6,281 nucleotides of DNA. Origin: an uncultured Selenomonadales bacterium. GTDB taxonomy: Bacteria; Bacillota_C; Negativicutes; Selenomonadales; Selenomonadaceae. This document shows, in pieces, positions 1 through 6,133 of this stretch. Position numbers and translations under genes: made by a program. The stretch is from contig CAMJNB010000081.1 of assembly GCA_946407175.1 (NCBI GenBank), positions 1-6,281 of the forward strand, written 5' to 3'. The notes under the pieces are model-generated. The model saw nothing but the letters and a program-made list of their open reading frames with translations, ran no database searches and had not been told where the DNA came from. The first letter of the stretch is position 1; the number at the start of each line of letters is the position of its first letter.

Positions 1-184
1 GAAAAATATATCGGTGAATGTCTCGACAGCATTTTGGCGCAGACGTTTCAAGATTACGAAGTTATTGTTGTTGACGACGCGTCGACTGATAACAGCCGCG
101 AAATTGTAAAAAGTTACCTGCCTAAATTCGCAAGGGAGGGGGTAGAGAGACTGCGGCTTATGTGCTCTAAAGTAAATTCCGGCG
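1..184 (+). repeat. Conserved 5' block of the GT array, copy 1 (partial)
   Basis: This stretch encodes the start of the GT-A domain and is nearly the same DNA as in the next two genes. By hand count, 1-120 differs from 1300-1419 at 6 positions, and 1-55 is identical to 1300-1354. Most differences are synonymous. Similarity falls off after about 184, so the block is a repeat within genes and not a separate element. Confidence 0.85.
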
Positions 185-1110
185 GCGCGGCAGTTCCTCT
201 TAATAAGGGGATAAAACTTGCACGCGGCGAATATATTTTGCATATGGGAAATGATGACGCGATTACCGAAACGGCGATTGAGGAGCTTTATCCTATTGCA
301 AAAAAATTTGACGCCGATGCGCTTTACTGCGAAAAAAATTATGTAATTTCGGAAGGCGAAAACTTTACTACGGACAAAAATCTTTTGAATGAATCAACCT
401 TTTTTAATAATACCTATGATTTTGTCAGCGAACCCACGCTTGTCCCAAATGATATTGATGCGCGTATGGATGACTTTGTGACTTATAAATTTTCTGTTAC
501 GGCTTGGAGCTACTTTGTACGCAGAAAATTTATTTCTGATCACAATATATACTACCCCGCGACAAAGTACGCTGAAGATAATTTTTGGACAATGTCTGTT
601 GTATGCTTAGCTAAAAATTTGGTGCGCGTACCGAATAAAATTTATATCTATCGCATATTGGCTGATTCATTGAGTCATGATTTGCAGTCTTTTGAGAAAT
701 TGTTACGCTGGTATACAGATCACTTTTTTCAAGGCGTGGATATTGTACATAAATTTTCAAATAAATTGCCGGAATTAAAAGATCGTCCGGATCTTCAATA
801 TAAGTTATTTGATTTTTTCGCACAAAGAGGATCTATAAATATAGCGTCATTTTATGAACAAATTCCTGCATGGGAAATTGAACCGTTTATCACAAGGGAA
901 ATTGATAAAATCGAGGACAAGACGAAACTGGCAAACGTACTCTTTGCACGTATGAATCAGTTTGCCTCCAAATTTCATCAGCAACGTAAATATTTTGAAG
1001 AAACTTTATTAAATGCAGGCGACGCGCTTAAAAAACAGCAGGAAAAAATTAAGTATCTCGAAAATCAGCTGGCATATTACAGACAAGCTCTCGAACAGGC
1101 GCTTAATTGA
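1..1110 (+). CDS. Family 2 glycosyltransferase (GT1 of array), 5' partial
   Basis: The frame is open from base 1 and ends at TGA 1108-1110; the true start lies upstream, about 17 codons away judging from the two paralogues. An internal TTG at 34 is in frame but falls within the conserved fold and is not the start. The GT-A nucleotide-binding half is visible: a VVDDAS motif (about 67-84), then NSGG and a LARGEYIL segment. Where the paralogues have D-x-D-D, this protein reads G-N-D-D (247-258), so the first Asp of the metal/nucleotide-sugar DXD motif is lost. The likely catalytic-base motif Glu-Asp is at 574-579, followed by the YRI..DSLSH segment typical of polysaccharide GT2 enzymes. The last ~45 residues are rich in Q, K, E and L and look like a coiled coil. 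Known role of the family: transfer of a sugar from a nucleotide-sugar to a glycan or protein acceptor, usually at the cytoplasmic face of the membrane. No membrane segment is seen. The central part is AT-rich and unlike its paralogues. The acceptor is unknown; activity is uncertain because of the DXD change. Confidence 0.9.
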   Translation, partial: EKYIGECLDSILAQTFQDYEVIVVDDASTDNSREIVKSYLPKFAREGVERLRLMCSKVNSGGAAVPLNKGIKLARGEYILHMGNDDAITETAIEELYPIAKKFDADALYCEKNYVISEGENFTTDKNLLNESTFFNNTYDFVSEPTLVPNDIDARMDDFVTYKFSVTAWSYFVRRKFISDHNIYYPATKYAEDNFWTMSVVCLAKNLVRVPNKIYIYRILADSLSHDLQSFEKLLRWYTDHFFQGVDIVHKFSNKLPELKDRPDLQYKLFDFFAQRGSINIASFYEQIPAWEIEPFITREIDKIEDKTKLANVLFARMNQFASKFHQQRKYFEETLLNAGDALKKQQEKIKYLENQLAYYRQALEQALN

Positions 1111-1115
1111 CACTC

Positions 1116-1140
1116 CCCACGCCTAAAGGAGTGGTCTTTT
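1116..1140 (+). other. Hairpin with TAAA loop, possible terminator or IS200/IS605-type end relic
   Basis: CCCC ACGCC (from 1117) can pair with GGAGTGG (to 1134): four outer pairs CCAC/GTGG, one G-A mismatch, two CC/GG pairs and a TAAA loop at 1124-1127. TCTTTT follows at 1135-1140, so a weak intrinsic terminator is possible; an alternative fold pairs CACTCC 1111-1116 with GGAGTG 1128-1133. The sequence strongly resembles, from memory, the palindrome with a TAAA loop found at the ends of some IS200/IS605-family elements, also preceded by TTGACACTCC as here. No transposase or TnpB gene is present in the window, so this would be at most a relic. Confidence 0.4.
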
Positions 1141-1162
1141 CGCCTATCCAGATAAATTTTGC

Positions 1163-1195
1163 AGACTGTCAAAAATTTTGGCAGTCTTTTTTCTT
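1163..1195 (+). terminator. Rho-independent terminator after GT1
   Basis: AGACTG (1163-1168) pairs with CAGTCT (1182-1187). The stem continues inward through a T-G wobble, a C-G pair and three A-T pairs, leaving a three-base loop. The stem is about 11 bp and is followed directly by a T-rich tract (1187-1195). It separates GT1 from the GT2-GT3 pair, implying that the latter are transcribed from their own promoter or by readthrough. Confidence 0.85.
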
Positions 1196-1222
1196 GCGTT
1201 TTAACTTAAGGTATTGTAAACT
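1194..1222 (+). promoter_or_regulatory. Weak candidate promoter for the GT2-GT3 pair
   Basis: Because a strong terminator ends at about 1195, a promoter is expected before 1236. The best match found is TTGCGT (1194-1199), a 17-base spacer, then TAAACT (1217-1222). These match the consensus at three and four of six positions. TATTGT at 1212-1217 is an alternative -10 without a good -35. This is a guess from position more than from sequence quality. Confidence 0.22.
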
Positions 1223-1223
1223 T

Positions 1224-1482
1224 GAAAAAAATTTTGGAGGGCGATATTTTGAAAATTGATATTCCTGCTGTGTCAATCGTAATTCCGATGTATAATGCGG
1301 AAAAATATATCGGTGAATGTCTCGACAGCATTTTGGCGCAGACGTTTCAAGATTTTGAAGTCATTGTAGTTGACGACGCGTCGACTGATAACAGCCGCGA
1401 AATTGTCAAAAGCTACCTGCCAAAATTCAACAGTGGGGGAGTAGAGAGACTGCAGCTTATTTGCTCGAAAAAAAATTCCGGT
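1224..1482 (+). repeat. Conserved 5' block of the GT array, copy 2
   Basis: The repeated unit begins in the untranslated leader (G, a run of A, TTTTGGAGG) and runs through the TTG start and the first ~78 codons to the NSG segment. The same leader plus coding block recurs at 2333-2593, and its coding part at 1-184. The repeat includes the ribosome binding site, so the copies share translation signals as well as protein sequence. Confidence 0.85.
1236..1251 (+). promoter_or_regulatory. Ribosome binding site and TTG start of GT2
   Basis: GGAGG at 1236-1240 stands 8 bases before TTG 1249-1251. An upstream in-frame TTG at 1222 has no such site and would put the Shine-Dalgarno inside the gene. The paralogue GT3 uses the identical arrangement, so 1249 is chosen as the start. 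Confidence 0.85.
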
Positions 1483-2331
1483 GCGCCGGGTATTCCTGGT
1501 AACGTCGGATTAAAATTTGCACACGGCGAATACATTTTATTTTTGGACGATGATGATGCCGTTACTGATACTGCTTTTGAAGAGCTTTATACCATTGCAA
1601 AAAAATTTGACGCCGATGTTGTACACTGCGAGAGATTTTATCAATTTACTGATAACAAAGAAAATTCCGTTTTGGTTGGAGAAAGTTATGTATCTGAGCC
1701 GACGCTTATAACCGAAAATTTATATGAACGCTTATTAGATATGTATAATGGAAAATTTGTGCTTAATCTATGGACAAAGTTAATTCGTCGCAACTTTATT
1801 GTAGAGAATAATTTGCAAATGATTAACTCCACCGTACAGGATGCAAACTATACGTATAGTTTATTATGTTCGGCAAAAAGATATGTTCGTGTTCCAAATA
1901 CCGTGAATTTCTATCGCATAGTTCCAAGCTCTTTGTCGCACAGAAAAGACGATGTGTCGAAAACAATAGAAAAATGGATTCTTGGTATGACACGAGGATT
2001 TAATTACTTAGACACTTTTTTAAGTGAACGTGAATTTTTCCAAAAGCATCCCGACGCCAAAAATTTAGTATTGGAAACTTGGGTAAAAGAATGTTGCCAA
2101 TACAAAATCGGTTTATTCGCACATGTTCAGCCTTTTCAAGTTGATGAAATTATTCGTCATGAATTTGAAAAATTTACTGACAAAAATGCTTTAATGGCGT
2201 TTCTTTTCAGCCGCATGAATGTTTTCAACGTGAAACTTATTCAGGCACAACAGATAATTGACCGGCAAAAAAATGAAATTACCGAATTGAAACACCAACT
2301 CGAAAAATCTCACGACATTTTTAACATGTAA
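1249..2331 (+). CDS. Family 2 glycosyltransferase (GT2 of array)
   Basis: The product is a complete 360-residue protein. The GT-A domain occupies roughly residues 7-215. It shows the first beta strand VSIVIPMYN (8-16), VVDDAS (40-45), NSGAPGIPGN (76-85), the DXD-type motif as four Asp (100-103), an IRRNFI segment (179-184), a Gln-Asp at 197-198 where related enzymes have Glu-Asp as the catalytic-base pair, and FYRIVPSSLSH (221-231). Residues about 325-355 form a likely coiled coil with a KNEITELKHQLEK heptad pattern. Length and motifs fit capsule, LPS or teichoic-type polysaccharide GT2 enzymes; donor and acceptor cannot be told. There is no signal peptide or membrane helix, so a cytoplasmic or membrane-peripheral place is likely. 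It stands 26 bp before GT3 with no terminator between, so the two are probably co-transcribed. The DXD motif is intact, unlike GT1. The replaced Glu next to the catalytic Asp may alter but need not abolish activity. Confidence 0.92.
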   Translation: MKIDIPAVSIVIPMYNAEKYIGECLDSILAQTFQDFEVIVVDDASTDNSREIVKSYLPKFNSGGVERLQLICSKKNSGAPGIPGNVGLKFAHGEYILFLDDDDAVTDTAFEELYTIAKKFDADVVHCERFYQFTDNKENSVLVGESYVSEPTLITENLYERLLDMYNGKFVLNLWTKLIRRNFIVENNLQMINSTVQDANYTYSLLCSAKRYVRVPNTVNFYRIVPSSLSHRKDDVSKTIEKWILGMTRGFNYLDTFLSEREFFQKHPDAKNLVLETWVKECCQYKIGLFAHVQPFQVDEIIRHEFEKFTDKNALMAFLFSRMNVFNVKLIQAQQIIDRQKNEITELKHQLEKSHDIFNM

Positions 2332-2345
2332 CGAAAAAAAATTTT

Positions 2346-2360
2346 GGAGGAGATATTTTG
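2346..2360 (+). promoter_or_regulatory. Ribosome binding site and TTG start of GT3
   Basis: GGAGGAG at 2346-2352 lies 7 bases (counted from GGAGG) before TTG 2358-2360. The next in-frame ATG would remove the first beta strand of the GT-A fold, so TTG is the start, matching GT2. Confidence 0.85.
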
Positions 2361-3448
2361 AAAATTGATATTCCCGCCGTGTCAATCATAATTCCGATGT
2401 ATAACGCGGAAAAATATATCGGCGAATGTCTTGACACTATTTTGGCGCAGACGTTTGACGACTACGAAGTTATTATAGTTGACGACGCGTCGACTGATAA
2501 CAGCCGTGACATTGTCAAAAGCTACCTGCCTAAATTCACAAGGGGGGGGTAGAGAGACTGCGGCTTATTTGCTCGGAAGTAAATTCCGGCGGTCGTCCCG
2601 GCGTGCCGCGTAATAAAGCTTTAAGATCTGCGCGCGGGAAATATTTGTTGTTTGTTGACAGTGACGACGGACTTACCAAAACGGCGCTTGCGGAACTTTT
2701 TCAAGCGGCGGAATATTTTCAAGCTGATGTTTTGCATTGCGGAAAATTTTTTGAGGCAAAAGGCGACGTTAAAATTTCAAGAGGCGAAAACTTGAAAGAG
2801 ACCTCTTACCCTACTACGCTCATTGTAGATAAGCCCCTTGTTTTGAGTGACGATTTGGTTGAACGTGTCAAACTTTTCTGTGACGGAAAACTTCAAGCCT
2901 CACCTTGGAATTATCTGTTTCGTCGAGAACTTATAGTCGACCACAGGTTGGAATTTCCGAATATCATTCAAGGTGAGGATGGAATTTTTGATTTTTACGT
3001 ACTGTGTAAAGCCAAAACTTTCGTGATGATTCCAAATATACTTTATATCCACAGGGTATACAGTGATTCTTGGTCGAGTAAGAATTCAAAATCTGTCGAA
3101 GAATTTATTTGGCATTGGTATGGACCAAATTTCAAGGCGATTGAGCTTTTTGATAACTTTATGGACGAATTTGCAGTTTTGAAAAACAATTCCGAGTTAA
3201 AGTACCGTGTCTTTGAATTTTATACCTCACTCAATGCCGGCAACCGCCTTTTTCCGCTGTATGCGCAGATTCCGGCTTGGCAACTTGACAGCTTGATTCG
3301 CCGTGAACTTGCCGACGTGGACGAAGAAACTGCTGTGACGGCATTTTTCTTTTCGCGAATGGCTCTTATGCAAATGCAGATAATTAGGGCAAATCAAATA
3401 ATTAATCAGCAGCAAAATGAAATTGCCGAGTTGAAGCGTCAAGTTTAA
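2358..3448 (+). pseudogene. Family 2 glycosyltransferase (GT3 of array), frame broken at a poly-G tract; possibly phase-variable
   Basis: As written, translation from TTG 2358 stops after 64 residues at TAG 2550-2552, directly after eight G (2542-2549). One more G (nine) would join this frame to the open frame that runs to TAA 3446-3448, giving 363 residues that align end to end with GT2. In the restored protein the motifs are VSIIIPMYN (8-16), VVDDAS (40-45), DSDD (101-104), FRRELI (188-193), GED (206-208) and IHRVYSDSWSS, then a C-terminal coiled coil (NQIINQQQNEIAELKRQV). These are the most canonical active-site motifs of the three paralogues. No second lesion is present, so the break is recent, reversible or an error of sequencing. 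Role if expressed: glycosyl transfer to a surface glycan or similar acceptor, unknown in detail. Without restoration only a 64-residue fragment lacking the DXD motif and the catalytic base is made. Confidence 0.85.
2542..2549 (+). repeat. Poly-G tract (eight G) in GT3 coding region
   Basis: A mononucleotide run of eight G inside the GT3 reading frame, flanked by A 2541 and T 2550. Runs of this kind change length by slipped-strand mispairing. Eight gives OFF (stop codon at once), and nine or six gives an open frame. The aligned site is broken by other bases in GT1 (GGGAGGGGG at 134-142) and shorter in GT2 (five G at 1435-1439). Confidence 0.95.
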
Positions 3449-3468
3449 TCAATAAAATTCAGCTGAGC

Positions 3469-3484
3469 TGCCTTGCAGTAGGCA
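3469..3484 (+). other. Small hairpin after GT3
   Basis: TGCCT (3469-3473) pairs with AGGCA (3480-3484) around a six-base loop. No T tract follows, so it is not a convincing intrinsic terminator. No other terminator is seen between GT3 and leuS, so readthrough into leuS is possible. Confidence 0.3.
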
Positions 3485-3510
3485 CGAGCCTTTACCAAAA
3501 CGCATAAGCC

Positions 3511-3539
3511 TTTACAAAAAAAATTCGCGCGTTTATAAT
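3511..3539 (+). promoter_or_regulatory. Sigma-A/sigma-70 type promoter of leuS
   Basis: TTTACA (3511-3516, five of six consensus bases), a 17-base spacer, and a perfect TATAAT (3534-3539). Transcription would start near 3546, leaving a leader of about 20 bases that holds the AGGAGG ribosome binding site (3551-3556). There is no room for a T-box leader, the common control of aminoacyl-tRNA synthetase genes in Bacillota. Confidence 0.85.
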
Positions 3540-3565
3540 TCCTTCGTTTAAGGAGGAATTTTTTT

Positions 3566-6040
3566 ATGGACAAATATAATCCGCAAGAGATTGAAAAGAA
3601 GTGGCAAAAAGTTTGGGACAATCCCGACTATTACAAAACTGAAATTGATAAAAGTAAACCGAAATATTACGCGCTGGAAATGTTCCCGTATCCTTCGGGC
3701 AATTTGCACATGGGTCACGTACGAAATTATTCAATAGGCGACGTTGTGGCGCGGTACAAAAAAATGGCGGGCTTTAACGTCCTTCACCCAATGGGCTTTG
3801 ACGCCTTCGGTATGCCCGCCGAAAACGCCGCAATTTCTCACGGTGTCAAGCCGAATGATTGGACGTTTTCAAATATAAAAAATATGATTAATCAGCAGAA
3901 GGCAATGGGGCTTGACTACGATTGGAATCGTGAGGTTGAGACTTGCCGCGCAGATTATTACCGCTGGACGCAATGGCTTTTTGAACTTTTTTACAAACGC
4001 GGTCTTGCCTACAAAAAAGAGGCGGCGGTTAATTGGTGCGATACTTGCGGCACGGTGCTTGCCAATGAACAGGTTATCGACGGTAAATGTTGGCGCTGTG
4101 ACCATGAAGTTCATAAAAAAAATTTGGCGCAATGGTTTTTCAAAATTACCGACTACGCCGAAGAACTTTTAGCCGACCTTGACAAGTTGCAGGGCTGGCC
4201 AAACCGCGTCAAGATTATGCAGGAAAATTGGATAGGACGCAGTGAAGGCTTGGAGATTACTTTGGACGTACCGGAGCTTGACGAAAAAATTTCCGTCTTC
4301 ACGACGCGCCCCGATACTTCATTCGGCATAACATTTTTGGCACTTGCGCCGGAACATAAGCTGGTTGAAAAAATTTTGGCGAAAAGTCCCAACGCCGATG
4401 AGATTAAAAAATTCTGCGACAAAGTTAGAAATCAGTCCGACATTGAACGCACGTCAAGCGAATCTGAAAAGGAAGGCATTTTCACCGGCTTTTACTGCGT
4501 CAATCCCTTCAACGGTCACAAGGCGCAAATTTGGATAACTAATTACGTGGTATTCGAGTACGGCACCGGCGCGGTTATGGGCGTACCTTCGGAAGATCAG
4601 CGCGACTGGATGTTTGCAAAAAAATACGGCATTGAAATTATTTTAACTCTTCAGCCTAAGGACAAAGTTTTAAAGCTTGAAGAAATGGACGCGGCTTATA
4701 CCGAGCATGAAGGCGTGCTGGTAAATTCCGGCAAGTTCACCGGCATGGACTTTCAAGCAGGTTTCAACGCAATTATGGACGAAGCCGAGCAAAAAGGTTT
4801 CGGCAAAAAGAAAGTTAATTACAAACTGCGCGACTGGCTTATTTCACGTCAAAGATATTGGGGCGCACCCATTCCCGTGATTTACTGCGACGACTGCGGC
4901 GAAGTGCTTGTACCGGAAAAAGATTTGCCGGTTGAACTGCCCGACGACGTGGAATTTAAACAAGGCGCGTTGAGTCCGCTTTCCACTTCAAAAAAATTTA
5001 ACAATGTTGTCTGTCCGAAATGCGGAAAACCTGCGCGGCGTGAAACGGATACTATGGACACGTTTATTTGCTCTTCGTGGTACTACATGCGATACGCCGA
5101 TCCGCACAATGAAAATCTGCCGTTCGACCGTGAAATTGTGAATTACTGGAATCCTGTTGACCAATACATAGGCGGTATTGAACACGCGATTTTGCACCTG
5201 CTTTACTCAAGATTTTTCACAAAGGTTTTGCGTGACGCCAAGATGTTGGATTATGATGAGCCTTTCACAAATTTGTTGACGCAGGGCATGGTTATAAAAG
5301 ACGGCGCTAAAATGTCAAAATCTCTCGGCAACGTCGTTTCACCTGAAGAAATTATTTCAAAGTACGGCGCCGATACAGCACGCTTGTTTATTTTATTCGC
5401 CGCGCCGGTTGAACGTGACTTAGATTGGAGCGATCAAGGCGTCGAAGGTTCATACAGATTTTTGAATCGCGTTTGGCGCATACTCGGCATTTTTGAAGAC
5501 GCGATTAAAGCCGGTGCCGACAAATACAATGTTGACGAACTTACCAACGAAGAAAAAACTTTGCGCCGAATTTTGCATAAGACGATTAAAAAAGTGACAG
5601 AAGACCTGCGCGATAGATTTATGTTTAACACGGCAATCAGCACGCTTATGGAACTTGTCAATGCAGCGCACGTATTTCAAGACAAGCCGATTAATCCGAA
5701 TTTGGCGCGGGAGTTTGCTAATAATTTATTGAGAATGCTTGCGCCGTTCGTGCCGCACATTGCCGCCGAACTTTGGAGCAGATTTTTTGAAGGCGACGTA
5801 CACAGACAGAGTTGGGTGACTTTTGACGACGCGGCGATTGTTGAAGATACGGTGGAAATCGTTATTCAGATTAACGGCAAGGTTCGCGAACACGTCAACG
5901 TTGCGACGGGCTTAAGTAAGGCGGAACTTGAAAAACTTGCGCCGACCTTGCCGCGCGTGCAAGAGCTGACTGCCGGTAAAGACATTGTAAAGATTATTGC
6001 CGTGCCGAATAAATTGGTAAATGTAGTGGTTAGAGGTTAG
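3566..6040 (+). CDS. leuS: Leucyl-tRNA synthetase
   Basis: Charges tRNA(Leu) with leucine using ATP, in the cytoplasm; essential for translation. The 824-residue length is normal for the bacterial class Ia enzyme. Visible landmarks: HMGH (48-51) and KMSKS (582-586) of the Rossmann catalytic core; a zinc-type cluster C158/C161 with C175/C178; the CP1 editing domain at about 225-415 with TTRPDT (246-251) and [15 protein letters not shown] (333-347); a second four-cysteine cluster C441/C444 with C483/C486; the [13 protein letters not shown] segment (498-510); an anticodon-binding helical domain at about 660-760; and a C-terminal tRNA-binding domain ending VNVVVRG. ATG 3566 is preceded by AGGAGG 9 bases upstream and by a strong promoter. 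In the editing pocket the conserved Asp (344) is kept, but the His that usually precedes it is Glu (343). Transcribed on its own or with some readthrough from the glycosyltransferase pair; a strong terminator follows. Confidence 0.98.
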   Translation: MDKYNPQEIEKKWQKVWDNPDYYKTEIDKSKPKYYALEMFPYPSGNLHMGHVRNYSIGDVVARYKKMAGFNVLHPMGFDAFGMPAENAAISHGVKPNDWTFSNIKNMINQQKAMGLDYDWNREVETCRADYYRWTQWLFELFYKRGLAYKKEAAVNWCDTCGTVLANEQVIDGKCWRCDHEVHKKNLAQWFFKITDYAEELLADLDKLQGWPNRVKIMQENWIGRSEGLEITLDVPELDEKISVFTTRPDTSFGITFLALAPEHKLVEKILAKSPNADEIKKFCDKVRNQSDIERTSSESEKEGIFTGFYCVNPFNGHKAQIWITNYVVFEYGTGAVMGVPSEDQRDWMFAKKYGIEIILTLQPKDKVLKLEEMDAAYTEHEGVLVNSGKFTGMDFQAGFNAIMDEAEQKGFGKKKVNYKLRDWLISRQRYWGAPIPVIYCDDCGEVLVPEKDLPVELPDDVEFKQGALSPLSTSKKFNNVVCPKCGKPARRETDTMDTFICSSWYYMRYADPHNENLPFDREIVNYWNPVDQYIGGIEHAILHLLYSRFFTKVLRDAKMLDYDEPFTNLLTQGMVIKDGAKMSKSLGNVVSPEEIISKYGADTARLFILFAAPVERDLDWSDQGVEGSYRFLNRVWRILGIFEDAIKAGADKYNVDELTNEEKTLRRILHKTIKKVTEDLRDRFMFNTAISTLMELVNAAHVFQDKPINPNLAREFANNLLRMLAPFVPHIAAELWSRFFEGDVHRQSWVTFDDAAIVEDTVEIVIQINGKVREHVNVATGLSKAELEKLAPTLPRVQELTAGKDIVKIIAVPNKLVNVVVRG

Positions 6041-6079
6041 CTAAAAGCTACCAGCTTAGAAATTTCCATTGAATAATTT

Positions 6080-6117
6080 TTCCCGACGTTGTAAAATCAG
6101 CGCGGGAATTTTTTATT
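6080..6117 (+). terminator. Rho-independent terminator after leuS
   Basis: TTCCCG (6080-6085) pairs with CGGGAA (6103-6108). After a bulged A (6086), CGTTG (6087-6091) pairs with CAGCG (6098-6102) around a TAAAAT loop. About 11 bp in all, followed by six T (6109-6114). It lies 39 bases after the leuS stop. Confidence 0.9.
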
Positions 6118-6133
6118 ACAAAGGGGACGAACT

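Larger units (their letters stand above)
2333..2593 (+). repeat. Conserved 5' block of the GT array, copy 3
   Basis: Third copy of the leader-plus-N-terminus block. A 29-base stretch encoding VDDASTDNSR (from about 2478) is identical in all three copies, including every synonymous position. This copy contains the G run that breaks the frame. Confidence 0.85.

Noticed and set aside
75..84. Ten-base palindrome CGACGCGTCG, repeated at 1374-1383 and 2483-2492
   Set aside because: It encodes the conserved DDAS motif in all three paralogues; coding constraint and duplication explain it without a binding or recombination site.
611..823. Minus-strand open frames across the array and leuS (for example 611-823, 3869-4132, 5450-5680)
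   Set aside because: They lie wholly inside well-supported plus-strand genes, have no recognisable motifs and no convincing start signals; they are shadows.
1222..1248. Upstream TTG at 1222 as the start of GT2
   Set aside because: It lacks a ribosome binding site and would translate through the GGAGG that serves TTG 1249; GT3 has the same layout with its start at the position matching 1249.
2603..3448. Independent gene starting at GTG 2603
   Set aside because: There is no Shine-Dalgarno before it, and the protein would lack the first half of the GT-A fold; the upstream codons in the same frame continue the paralogue alignment back to the G run, so it is the rest of GT3.
3449..3565. T-box riboswitch upstream of leuS
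   Set aside because: The interval is only 117 bases, the promoter lies at its downstream end, and no T-box sequence or antiterminator structure is seen.
6038..6050. Hairpin TAGCT-AAA-AGCTA at the leuS stop codon
   Set aside because: The stem is only five pairs with no T tract; the strong terminator at 6080-6117 explains the end of transcription.
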